Shown: positions 34,895-45,517 of the stretch, piece after piece
How the letters are laid out: every line of letters begins with the position of its first letter
Position numbering within the stretch: the first letter of the stretch is position 1
DNA from: Pyrrhosoma nymphula
Lineage: Eukaryota; Arthropoda; Insecta; Odonata; Coenagrionidae
Direction: 5' to 3'
DNA: 64,000 nt
Assembly: GCA_963573305.1 (NCBI GenBank)
Contig: OY754337.1
Location: 51,659,164-51,723,163 of the forward strand
The notes under the pieces: model-generated
What the model saw: only the letters and a program-made list of their open reading frames with translations
What the model was told of the DNA's origin: nothing
Database searches by the model: none
Position numbers and translations under genes: made by a program

Positions 34895-35790
34895 CAACAA
34901 CAGCTGATGAACTCAACGCTTGCCTCAAAGGGTCTCATCTTTGAAGACATGTACAGAAACTCACGTAAAGGACCACTATGTGCGTAAATCTGCAGCGCAA
35001 TGTGTCAACCATATTTTCAAAACAGCTATTGAACATTGGTAATAGAAAATTACCAGTTGATGCCAACACAAAATATATTTCAATTCCGTAGAACTTTTGT
35101 GTCATTGTTCCATCGATCGAACAAGTGATTCTGAATGTTTTTCCACAAATTTTCACCAATTACAAAAATCACCAATGGCTTTGCGAACGTGCTATTTTGG
35201 CGGCAAAAATACACCGACGTCAATGCAATCTACTACGCCATCCACGAACAGATTTCGGGTGAGTCTGTCACCTACAAATCGATTGACAGCGTCATCAATG
35301 CGGACGAGAATTTTAATTATCCAATTAGTTTTAAATTCCTTGGATCTTTCTGATGTATCACCGCACAAATTGTCACTCAATCTCGGCGCACCAATAATTC
35401 TTTTGCGCAACATTAATGCACAACGATTGTGCAATGTAACGAGATTTACTGACAAAGAACTGATGCCAAACGTCATCTAAGCGACAATGCTGAATGGCAA
35501 GTCAAAAAGTGAAGATGTGTTTATTCCAAGTATTCCCATATATCCCACCGACATGCCATTTGATTTCAAATGACTACAGTTCCCCGTTCGCCTTGCATTC
35601 CCAATGACAATCAACAAGGCAAAGTACGATCGCTTCAAATGTGTGGATTAAACCTAGAAAATCCATGCTGTGGATTAAACCTGGAAAATCCATGATTTTC
35701 ACATGCTCACGAGTGGGACACTGAAATGTATTTGTTTTCTCACCAAAACAACTATTTTGAAGGGACGAATTCAAAAGAAAAACCAATTTT
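34895..35790 (+). pseudogene. Helitron PIF1-like helicase remnant, many lesions
   Basis: Reading across frames gives LPVDANTKYISIP, NYKNHQWLCERAILAAK, QEISGESVTYKSIDSVINAD written here as EQISGESVTYKSIDSVINAD, SPHKLSLNLGAPIILLRNIN, then the DMPFDF and FPVRL..MTINKA blocks. The motifs run in the expected order for the C-terminal third of the RepHel helicase. At least three frame changes and several stops are present. A short tandem duplication (GTGGATTAAACC, twice) lies at about 35640-35690. It belongs to a different Helitron family from the copy at 32.1-32.6 kb, judging by sequence. Confidence 0.87.
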
Positions 35791-36087
35791 CAAAAATAAG
35801 CGTAGGTCTACTGGGACAGCCGATAAATTTGTTAATGCAAGAACAAGCTTACTAAAGTAAGCTTTGGAAGCAAGCAACGAAGCAGATCGTTTATGAGTTT
35901 CTCAATCACGTGCATCAAAACTGGATCAGTGAGACATAATATTGCGTGCATCAGATTCATATCAGAGAGAAAAAAATTGTGTTAAAAGTTGCGTATTTTA
36001 TTTGTTCGTAGAAGAAGATTTGGTGCAGCGGTCTCTTTGTTGGATTTTCTTAATTGCTTACACTCATGATATGGATAACTTAATTGT

Positions 36088-36120
36088 GGCATTGCAACGC
36101 ATGCCGGGCTAGCTAGCTAG
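36088..36120 (+). other. Helitron 3' terminus with triple CTAG
   Basis: The short stem GGCAT/ATGCC is followed by GGG and three consecutive CTAG units, then T at 36121. Most Helitrons have one terminal CTRR, so this end carries a small tandem expansion. Confidence 0.82.
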
Positions 36121-37089
36121 TTTGAAAATAAAAAAAATTGGCGTGAATCAAGATAAATAGGGAAAACTGACAGGAATTTTAGAATAAGAGTAAATGAGTA
36201 TTTTCAGTGTGAGGAAAAACGTGGCACATCTTCGAATTTCGAAAAACACCTCTTGGAAAATGGTAATACCAGTGATTTCAATTCTGGCGGCGCCTTTCGA
36301 ATGTACAAGAGAAACGCTTAATTTTTGGAGGTGCATGATATTGTTAATGTGTCCACTACGCATTTGTTAAATGAGCATATATTTAAGCGCATTTCTCCTA
36401 TGCTGTTCTTTGCCCTTCTATGGATAATTTGTGTAGGAGTCACTCACCCTCTACCTCGTCTTACATACTTCATTGTGTTAATAGCATTGTTGTTGTTGCT
36501 TTGTCACCTTAGTGTACACAAAGCCGTGTGTTTGTGGTTTATTCTAATTTAAAATTATAGTTACACGTTGAAACATCGGTTGGTAAAATAAAAAAAGAGT
36601 GAATACATGCAGGTGCTAATTTTTTCAGCTTCAGATGAAGATTTATACTCTCCTCTTTTGAAACCTTAACCAATATTGTCCTAATGATGTCCCCTTCCAC
36701 TTATGCCTTCCAAAGTCTCAGCAACTTCCTCTATCACGAGCATGAAGATACCTCCCCTTTATTAAACATATCATTCCATCACAATCCGTCCCTAATTCTC
36801 CTGGTAGCTCAATAAGGGAATAAAGTTTATTTAACACGATACTTGATCTAGCACAAAGTCTAAAGTCCTAGTATCCTATAGTAGTACGCTAGTATGCTAG
36901 TCTGATAGCTTTACTGTGAGGTGTGAAACTGAACCAGTATGTTGGTGGATATCAAGAGTGATCAGTATCATACTCGTTGACCTACTTGATTTCATGATTT
37001 ATGTGACACTAGTTAATTATTCTCTCCCCATTTTATCTGATAATTGACGACTACTCCAGTTAGCCTTTACAGTCTCTGTGCGATATACA
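36121..37089. other. Unassigned DNA between two Helitrons
   Basis: No gene recognised. Confidence 0.4.
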
Positions 37090-37941
37090 TCTATATTAAT
37101 AAAATAATATCACTTTATTGTCTGTTACGCTTTCTGTCTGCTTTTCACGGGATAACCGGTTGACGGATTATTTTGAAATTTTTCATTTCATACAAATAAA
37201 GATATACGTACTAAACATACGTAAACATAATATGATCTTATGAGGTTGGAAGTAAGGGTGGGGCCCTGATAGGCCCTGAGCCCGCAAAAGAGTACTTTCT
37301 AAGTTACCCTATTACGTATGAACTAGGTTACCGAGTTTCATGAAATTTTGCCCGCTTTTCACGGGAAAATCTATTGACGGATTTCGATGAAACGTTTTTA
37401 GTTGTTAGCTGATAGCTATGAGGTGGTGTTTAGCTATATCAAACAAACATCCGCCATGACATATAAGTTTTAATTTTTTTGAAATTTTGAACTTTGGTTT
37501 ATTAGTCCACTAGGGCGGCCATAGGCTAAATAAAAAAGGCCTCAGGGGCCCCAAGGGCCCCGAAGGGGTCCCTTTGTTGGCCGAAAAATATACCCAAAAA
37601 TATATATAGAATTTGGCACACTGTTACGGGTATAAGTACTTAACCCATCTCGTTTATGCTTTGTCGTTGGATTTATACTTGTAGAAAAAAATGATATCGG
37701 CAAAATCATTAAAAACGTGTATAAAGATGGCGGAGGATCGAAATAAAATAATATTAGCATTTTTCTCTGTTACGCGTTTTGAGCGCTTTTCATGGGAAAA
37801 CTGGCTGACGGATTTTGATGAAACGTTTTCTCGTTGCTATGTGAAACCCTGAGAAGGTTTTTAGCTATCACAAACTTTAATTAATCCACCATTGTTTAAT
37901 AAAATGGTGGAGGCCCGTACGAAGTACGGGAAACCAGCTAG
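37090..37941 (+). mobile_element. Non-autonomous Helitron, 852 bp, both ends present
   Basis: It starts TCTATATTAATAAAATAAT preceded by A and ends CTAG (37938-37941) followed by T. A perfect hairpin CCCGTAC-GAA-GTACGGG (37914-37930) sits 7 bases before CTAG. There is no coding capacity. A module beginning CTTTTCA[CT]GGGA, with TGACGGATT 15-20 bases later, occurs three times (37141, 37355, 37785). Confidence 0.92.
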
Positions 37942-38235
37942 TTTTTTATTAAACCGACTCTATCTATACCTTCTTGTGGCTATTAAAAATTTTCTGATCG
38001 TAAAATCGACAGTGCTATAAATGCGCCAAAAGTTGTTTAGATCGCCTGCTGCATTATATTGGTTTATTGAAAATTATAACATACATTAGGTACGATACAA
38101 AGAAGATACCTTTTCCTATCCAGTACATGTTCAATGAGCGTGTGCAACCTTCACATCGTGTGCTGTTAAGTCTCGCATCCGAGATACACTGTTGTAATCT
38201 GTTTACTACAGAGCATGTTCCAATAACTAATGCAT
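37942..38235. other. Unassigned DNA
   Basis: Nothing recognised. Confidence 0.35.
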
Positions 38236-38480
38236 GAATTCCGCCGCGGCGGCATAAAGTTCTCGCCTGTTAATCCGAGAGTCGCGAGTTCGAGTCCCAC
38301 CTGGGTCGGTTTTTCACATGCCCACGGCAAGGGTGTTCCTGTCAAGTTCTGGTGGAGAGGTCCCTGAGAAACCTGAAGACAAGCCAATGGCTTATCGGGA
38401 TCGCAGGAGCATACGGACCACCAGAATCGTCGGAGAGCAAAGAAACGTGGAACTTGTACTCCTAAGTTGTCCATCGTCTG
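38236..38480 (+). mobile_element. tRNA-derived SINE, copy 1
   Basis: The head has an internal pol III promoter: a B box in GAGTTCGAGTCC at about 38288-38299 and a weaker A-box-like GGCATAAAGTTCTCG upstream. CCTGTTAATCCGAGAG resembles the anticodon arm of tRNA-Asn(GTT), but acceptor pairing is lost. A tRNA-unrelated body of about 180 bases follows, starting CCACCTGGGTCGGTTTTTCA. A second family member is at 49.6-49.8 kb. The ends are approximate and no target duplication was found. Confidence 0.75.
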
Positions 38481-41400
38481 AGATATCTGCACTTAACTGT
38501 GCAAGATGATTGGCATGCAACTATTATCATAATTCATTCAATCCAATATATGTTTGCCCTTCATTCTACCCTCTCCCTTGATAACTCTGTAATGTCCTTG
38601 GAACTGTTCTGCTTCACATCTACTTTTAGTGGGCTTAGGTGTTTGTCCTTCGGTCTTCCTGGTGGGGAATTCATTTCTGTTTTGTTCATTTCGAATACTA
38701 CGTTCCTCAAATTGTGGCCTATTCTTCGGTACAGTCGTCGAGAAAGCTTATGGCGTTGCGCAGTAGACGATTTTGGGACTGGAAGGGTCTATTTTCTAAA
38801 AACCGGTTGCCGCTGGTGAAAGGGTTGCACCGGCGGGCTAATGTTTACGATTTTCGTTGCCAACTTTGAAATTTGTAATATACCTTCAATGAATTTGAAT
38901 GCCCAGGACTATTCGGCGGAGTGGGTTATGGAGTGGGCGTCGTCCCTTTGGACCTGAGCGCGCGCCAGGGGGTCACGGCCTGTGGATCTCAGGCCGATGG
39001 CTTGGATGTGGACTTGTGTTGCAACAAGTATTAACTATTTTCTACAATATTACACAAAAACAAATATCACATTCGTAATTCTTGCTATTTTCTTTCTGTA
39101 ATAAATTACGGAAATTATCCAATTTATTTTTGCATGAAATATATATATGTTCTCTCTGTCTCTCTAGAATGTATGTAATGTATATTCTTATATTTCCACT
39201 CTTTTTTGTTCTCAATGTCCCATTTATTCATGGAATATACATGTACATAGTGCCAATTTTTGACATTATCTCCTAAAGTACTTTTTTATTTTCTTATTTC
39301 AGTGACTAAAATTTTAGCTAGTGGTACTCAAAGTCCCATTCCATCCATTGCATTAGCTAAGTATAAGAAGAATATAGAATGCACTGTTATTTCGTAATGT
39401 TATGTTGTATGTCTGAAATCTCGATGACATAATTTCACGCGGCTGAAAATTTTAGCAACGTTACTAAAAAACAACGGAATTGCGCGAAGTTTGGTGTCTA
39501 CTCAATCAGCGTTTCAGCGGAATCACGACTATATTTGTTATTTTTTGTTGATGTTGACAAAATGCTAATGGGTTTAAAGTAATTGAAATGCCCAGCTGTG
39601 AGTCATCGCGTAAGACCATCTATTCCACAGCCCCGGCCGCGGAACGGAGGTATAGCGGGGAAGGGTCGGCTACCTGCTCCATGCTCCGCGATGAGTCGTA
39701 TTGTCCAATACGGCTCGGAATTACATTTTTACGCTGATACGCTATGTTGGTCATTCTGCCTGCCACGCGCTCACTTTCCCCTCCGTTCCTTTCCTTTACC
39801 CCTCCCACACATTTCACCCCCTCTGTTCTGCGCATCTAAAGGCCGTAAACTCTCGCGAGGACTGTACCTTGTTTTCCAGTTAGTTCTTCAAATGGTTTCC
39901 TTCTTCTCTATTGTTATTTACCATTCCTCGCTTCTGATCTCCTCCGACCATCAGTTTCCACCTCCAAAACCAAGTTTAGTAATAGTTAAAGACTACTAAA
40001 GTAATATTGCCTTTAGTCCTCAATATTAATTATCGAATAGCATACAAGGCCATGTGCTGGATAAAGTGTGAAACGGGCTTTAGACACTGCCAAGAATATC
40101 CCGCGTGTATCGCAACACTCGCAGTATCCATTATCGTACATGCATTTTATATATCGCCAACATCGATGTATTCTGCTAGCAATAACGTGCAGCCCATGGT
40201 ATTCAAAGTTCCCCATCGATCAAACCCTCTCGTGTTTCTCATCATCACCTTTTCCGTCATTCGCACATTCCGCCTCTTCAAGTCCGCGTCCGCCTTTCAC
40301 CACTTACATGTCAGCTTTCATATTTGCATTTTCATCCTCTCTCTCTCTCTATCTCTCAGCCTTCATATCCTCCCCTCCTTTCCCGTAGTCCTCTTCGCTT
40401 CCTTGAGTACCAGCGCGGTTGATCTCACCCCAGCGACCAGCGGAGCGGGCTTTCAGCTTTTTCTTCGAAATGCTCTTTCGACGAGAACCATGTTACAATT
40501 TGATAGGGTAGGGGGTGCCTACCTACCCCATATACATTTAAACTTTTGAATGCTTGACATTGAATTGTTAAAATATGTAATATTTAAGCGAAATTTTAAA
40601 TTTTAACCTTAGTTTTGATTTTTTAAGCATTCAGCTTATAATAAGCCATAGAGGAAACTTTTATCTTGATTTTTTCCCAAGATTTGTTTTCATAGAATTT
40701 TACTGAAATTGTAAACCACCATTTTTGGATTAGCCTTCAGTTGCTTTTTAGATTCTCTAAAAATGGTCTAGTAGCATTAGTATTTTTCGTAGAATATTTA
40801 AGTATTGGAAATCGAGAAAAATTCAGCACTTTCAAAACCGTAACGCGTGAAAGACTCAATGGCCTACAATGAATGCTTCGAATTCGATTCAAAGTACTGA
40901 GAAATAGAAAGCACGATAATTATATTTCGTATAAGTATCGCATCCAGCAGGTAAGTTGATTAAGGAAATACTAAAATAGAGTGGAGCAAGAATCCACTAG
41001 AAATGGCTTTTACCTCGTCGAGACATTGCTTTACTCTGCTATCATGTGCGCTGAGTTTTCCAGTACTTTTATAATTTTGTTTCAGGTCCAGGGAAGCTTC
41101 CTCAAAATTGATCGAAGTACAGAGTTTTTCGGAAAGTCTCAAGCGTGACCTTGTGGAAAAATTATGCTCCAACCATTGTTATATAAGACACTTTGTTCTT
41201 ATATACACTATTATTTTACTAAAACCCAGCAATGTTTTCATCATTATATAGGTACTATTACCTAGGGCTGTTTGTATATTTAAAGTGTGGAATAGAACGA
41301 AGTAACTTATTTTACAATGTTTGTAGAGAGATTTTGTCTAGTGCAAAACGTGTTAGACAGGTATGTTTGCATGAACGATGTAAAAAACGCAATGGTTTCT

Positions 41401-41850
41401 GTGCAGGCGCCGATCAGAAATCAAAGCAAAGAGTTGGAACACGTTAACCTTTTTCCTCCAAGACTTTGAAAATCCAATTTTGGGTAAGCATGTTTTATTT
41501 CAGTGTTCAATTCTGAAATGAATGTCGTACAAAACGGGCTTAAGAGTGAGATTTTATTAAAACGGTGCCGCCTCCCCACTCGTAAACTCTTTAACTTGTT
41601 ATATGACTCAGTGTTTTGGAAACTGAGGCAAATTAAGATGCAATTTAAGATCATGGAAGAAAATGAAAGATGAAATCATATTTTCGTAAGTTTTTTAGTT
41701 TTTTATTAGTTTTTTATTCGTAAGAAAATTACTCATTTATTTTCTCCGTCTCACCCTACGTCAGACCACGAATAAATAGGTTTCTTCGTCATAATACTTA
41801 CCTTCCTCCCTCCCCATGAGACTATATACTCAGAATTGGTTATCTTGAAT
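38481..41850. other. Unassigned DNA with GC-richer patches and a CT repeat
   Basis: 38870-39000 and 39590-39860 are GC-richer. A CT-repeat run lies at about 40339-40360. The open frames of 138 and 180 residues (39583-39999 and 40007-40549, the latter with no ATG start) match nothing and are rich in low-complexity residues. No gene is called. Confidence 0.4.
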
Positions 41851-41940
41851 TCAGTCTTGATGATGCTGCAGTGCAGTGAAACATGTCAACTCAATAAATC
41901 AAATTTCTCCAGTGGAATAGTGCAAAGTATTTATCCTTTT
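41851..41940 (+). repeat. Dispersed repeat with hammerhead-like box
   Basis: CTTGATGA at 41856, then T, a stem GCTGC/GCAGT with a 3-nt loop (allowing one G-U pair), GAAACATGTC, and a trailing AACTCAATAAATCAAATTT. The order of boxes and the ATGTC after GAAAC match the arms at 2.1 kb. The first box differs from CTGATGA by the sequence TTGATGA. Confidence 0.6.
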
Positions 41941-42829
41941 CCTTCGACATAATAATTAGGTGAACGTATGGCAAATACCCTGTAACTATCATAACTTTTC
42001 TAGCTTGGTAGATTACCTCCAATGATGATAATTATTACTGTTAAGTATTTTTTCGTAGGATATAGAAATATTGGTCCTGATCTTGAGTATCTGCACGCTT
42101 TTATGTTTTATTTTACTGTTATGGCTTTTCAGAAATAAAAGATTAAACACAATTGGATAGAATTTCGTAATATGTAGTAGATTAGATTCAAAATTTCGTT
42201 ATGTACCGTATCTACATGCAAGCTGCCACAGTGCGAAGAAATGTCAGGTCACCAGCCGCATTCTTTCTAATTTTTCTTCAATTACAATTCAATATGAGTT
42301 TCGAAATTCATTACCATCGATATTAAATTGTGTAAAATGTTCACCTAAATAGTTAATAAAGTAATGCTATACAGCCACAAGCAAGATGTGGAGGGATGGA
42401 ATCTATGTGGAGGGGGTCTGCGTTGGAGTTATCTGTCTGTAGAACGGAGCTTTGAAACTGTTGACACCTTCACGCATTCCGTTTAATGTAGTAATATTCC
42501 AATATCGAGTATCACTCACCCCTTTAGATTTCCTCAAATAAATATTACCGCGTAGCGAAATTTGAGTGGACTACCACAGAAGTACGCTAGATGTCTGGGT
42601 TATGGAATATCTCGGAGGAGTTTGTGTTAAAATCAGAAGGGCTAGTGTTAGGAATAATAATATTAAAAATACAGACAGACTCTCAGAAACATCTGGAGCT
42701 CTGTGCTGTCTGGCAAGAACAAGGTTCTTGCCACGAACATGTTCGCGGTTCCTACACTGTTGTATGTATACCTTCAGATGCATGAAGTCTAACGTCAACG
42801 AGTTGTAGAACCTCGATAGGGGAACGAGG
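41941..42829. other. Unassigned DNA
   Basis: Nothing recognised. Confidence 0.4.
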
Positions 42830-44100
42830 AAGATGATGACTATCTACAGAAGTCTTCATCCGAAATCTTCCGTCGCCAGATTGTATCTCCCTCGCAATGT
42901 AGGTGGTAGAGGGCTATTGCGTCTGGAGTGTCTCCACGACAGAGTGGTCCTGGGTACAGCATGCCGAGTGTTATAAAGCAGAAAACCCCTGCTCAATCTC
43001 GTGAGAGAGCACAAGAGTGCGGGGGCAGGGGCGTTTCTCTTCCAGGCGGCAAAGAGGGCAGCGGACTAAACCGGTCTCGACTTCGACCCATCATCCATCC
43101 ATCTTGTCATTGAAGGCAGACGTCCTCAAGCTCGAAATAAAAAATCCGAGCAGAAGGCCTTGCTCAAGGCGCATACCGATAAGCCCATGCATGTATGTTT
43201 CTATCGAAACATCGAGAAGCATAGGTTATCGAAGGAGCTGACGTTTGCCTTCCTACCCTCCGCCGGTCTGAAGTCCGAGACCGAGGGTTTTGTCCTCGCG
43301 TGCCAGGATAGTGTCATAAACACACTCGTGTACCGCCGAATTATACTCAAGGCGGAGGTCGCGAACACGAGATGCAGGGCGTGCCGAGTCCAGCCGGAGA
43401 CTTTGAGTCACCTTCTCTCCGGCTGTAGTTATTACGCCAGGTCAGCGCAGTCAGCGTTAACGCGGTCCTGCGGGTGTTATACTTTCACCTTCGACAACAT
43501 TATGGCATCGACGGAACGCCTGTGCTGCCCTATGCCCCTGGAGATATTAAGTCCGTCGTGGAGAACGATATATGCACAATCTGGTGGAATTACTCCTCCA
43601 CCTCCAGGCAGTTGGAGGCAACCAAGCCTGATATCGTTCTCCTTGACTACCTCACACAATCCATGTTCATGATCGAGTTTTCGGCTCCGGCTGAAACTAA
43701 CATGGATGCGAAGGAGGTGGAAAAACGTACGAAATATCAACACCTGCTTTTCGAACTTCGACAGATGTACCCCGGACATTCTGTGAAACTAGTTGCCCTC
43801 ATCATAGGCATGTTCGGTGGAGTTAAGGGCTCGCTGCGACAAGTGCATTCCGTCCTGCGTGGCACAGGCGGAATCACTAGTTGCACGCATGCAGAAGGCC
43901 ATCATCCTGGGGTCACTCCCTCTACTGCGTACGCATGACCCGACAGCAGCGTAGTCACTCATCCGATGGGTCTCGGACGTGGCTGCGATCACTGCCCAAC
44001 CCCTCTCGAGTCTCCGGGCATTATGACGGCAATGAAACCTGATGCTTGCCGGGGACTCGGAGGGGTGTGTTACAACTGTAACCATAATAATAATAGCACA
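42830..44100 (+). mobile_element. Non-LTR retrotransposon 3' part with restriction-like endonuclease
   Basis: Homology to the C-terminus of R2/R4/NeSL-type LINE proteins starts near 42830 and runs through several frames: RLYLPRNVGGRGLLRLECL, DRVVLGTACRVIKAENPLL, then the frames at 43160 and 43474. A 3' UTR follows the coding end (about 43952), and the copy ends near 44097 in a TAATAATAATA-like tail. The RT domain is absent, so this is a 5'-truncated insertion. Confidence 0.85.
43160..43950 (+). pseudogene. RLE-type LINE protein C-terminus: CCHC finger and endonuclease
   Basis: The first frame (to about 43465) holds TEGFVLACQDSVINTLVYRR and a CCHC finger CRACRVQPETLSHLLSGC (CX2CX8HX4C, from 43373). 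The second frame, starting near 43470, holds YFHLRQHYGIDGTPVLPYAP and then the endonuclease block KPDIVLLDY...MIEFSAPAE, which fits KPD-X14-E of the restriction-like nuclease that nicks the target in R2-type elements; KYQHLLFELR follows. The frame change near 43465 and others upstream make this a pseudogene. The nuclease residues themselves look intact. Confidence 0.85.
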
Positions 44101-44159
44101 GCCTCACAGGTCACAAATTCACAATTAAGATGCACAGCTCACAAATTTAGTGCATACAA

Positions 44160-44560
44160 CCAAAACATTCTCGGATGACATTGTCATGAACTTAGGAATT
44201 GAAAAATGTAAAATACTGCACATTAATAAAGACAAGATAGAAAAAGGAGATCACAGGATGAATGAAGTAGACGGATTAAAATCATGAGAGTAGGGGAATA
44301 TTATAAATATCTGGGGCTCATGCAATCGAAGTTAACGGAACAAAAGTCTGTAAAAAATAAGATAAAAACACAGAATTCTCACAAAGACTGAATAAGATCC
44401 TAAACTCACAACTAGCCGCTAAGAATATGATTAAATCCATTAATACATATGTAATTCCCATCTTATCGTATTCCTTCGGCATCATAAGCTGGAATGAAAC
44501 AGAGTTAGCAGAGCTTCAGAGGATGGTGAGAACCAAAATGACAAACTACAACTGCCACTG
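44160..44560 (+). mobile_element. LINE RT C-terminal fragment (thumb and connection region)
   Basis: Across frames the plus strand reads DIVMNLGIEKCKILHINKDK, YYKYLGLMQS, RLNKILNSQLAAKNMIKSIN, and TYVIPILSYSFGIISWNETE. The K..L.......YKYLG block and the INTY.IP.L.YS.GII.W block follow the RT catalytic site in a common insect LINE lineage. Stops and indels are present. It abuts the RLE-type LINE tail on its left and an opposite-strand LINE on its right. Confidence 0.75.
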
Positions 44561-44599
44561 CCAAATCCCTCCTCTTTCCTTAGAATATCTCCAGGCCAC

Positions 44600-44821
44600 C
44601 TGATTCTTCTTGACTTTATTACACTTGTTATGTCCGGGTGTTTATATAAATTCCTGATTTCTCTGTTGTGTTTTTTTCCATTGTCCTTCTTCTTATGTGG
44701 GCCCGTAGATTTTCTGCAATATCTTATTCTCGAACACTATTAGTTTTTTTTGTCATCCTTCTTCGACAGCCTCCACGTTTCGGATCCGTAGAGTAATACT
44801 GGGGATATCATTGTTTTATAG
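44600..44821 (-). mobile_element. 3' piece of a minus-strand LINE split by an LTR
   Basis: On the minus strand: YKTMISPVLLYGSETWRLSK, KDD, then a decayed tail. This is the segment after the RT thumb (RPVLLYGSETW). It continues the protein of 45518-46525 with a short gap. Confidence 0.78.
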
Positions 44822-45517
44822 TGTCGCATCCCTCTGGCGACTAGGACCCTCAAAAATGGGATCGAGGGCCGTACGTACTACAACCGGGTGGGTCGAGTGA
44901 AGTCAAAGAGCTGTATCAAGTTCATAACGGGTTTATTACCGTCAATAGTACAAGACACAGAGTGCTCTTGGTCTCTCTAGGGCAGAGTTCCCTCTACTCG
45001 AATGGCTAGTGCATTCGAGGTTTAGTTCCAACGTTGGGCCAAAGACTGACAATTGTGTGGAGCGAAGCTCCAGTATTTATACCCAGAGTGCATCCTGTTT
45101 GTGTCGATAATGAACATCTGCCATTTGCGTCATTTGTTTGTGTCCTAAGTGGACACCTGCTATGTGCGTAAGAGTTTAACCGCGTTTTGCGTCGGTGGAA
45201 ACCATGTTTCCTGTTATGCCACTAGGCAGCTGCGCCTGTTCTGCTCTGCGGTGGCAACCCTTCCGACGGGGCGTCTCCTTGAGCTCAGAGGGCAAGTGAA
45301 GGAGGCTACCTGCGTACTCTTTCTCGAGTCCGCACGTGCCAACGAGTTCAACCTGGGTGCGGTCGTACTTTAGTACGAGCGCACGCAGGAAGGACATTTA
45401 TTACGAAAATAAAAGAAGAGTCGCGAAACGCGAGTCGCGCGCGAAGATTTGAAAGGCGTTAAATAGCTTGGACACAAAAAGGATACAACAATAGTCTAAT
45501 TTTGGTTTTGTGTGACA
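44822..45517 (-). mobile_element. Probable solo LTR inserted in a LINE
   Basis: A GC-richer 696-bp block separates two collinear parts of one LINE. On the minus strand it starts TGTCACAC and ends GCGACA, giving TGTC/GACA inverted termini. A TATA box (GGGTATAAATACTGG) lies about 440 bases in, with an initiator-like TCAGTC about 30 bases downstream, and AATAAA lies about 110 bases before the end. These are the U3-R-U5 landmarks of a Gypsy or BEL LTR. No target duplication is seen and some LINE residues are missing at the site, so the boundaries may be off by a few bases. Confidence 0.6.

Larger units (their letters stand above)
34230..36120 (+). mobile_element. Helitron with decayed helicase, 1.9 kb
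   Basis: The 3' end is clear: GGCAT (36088-36092) and ATGCC (36101-36105) form a short hairpin in a stretch reading GCAACGCATGCCGGG. It is followed by three tandem CTAG units (36109-36120) and T. The 5' end is placed at TCTTATATACATACATAATA (34230), directly after the CTAG of the neighbouring Helitron; the following CGATGAAAATTTGGTGAGTT is typical of Helitron 5' regions. Two stretches of helicase coding remnants lie between. The 5' boundary is inferred. Confidence 0.7.

Noticed and set aside
38236..38310. Functional tRNA gene
   Set aside because: The B box and an Asn-like anticodon arm are present, but acceptor and D-arm pairing fail and a SINE body follows. A second copy has the same layout.
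39583..40549. Open frames of 138 and 180 residues
   Set aside because: The longer one has no ATG, both have low-complexity composition (CT-repeat translation) and no family resemblance. They overlap frames in other phases.
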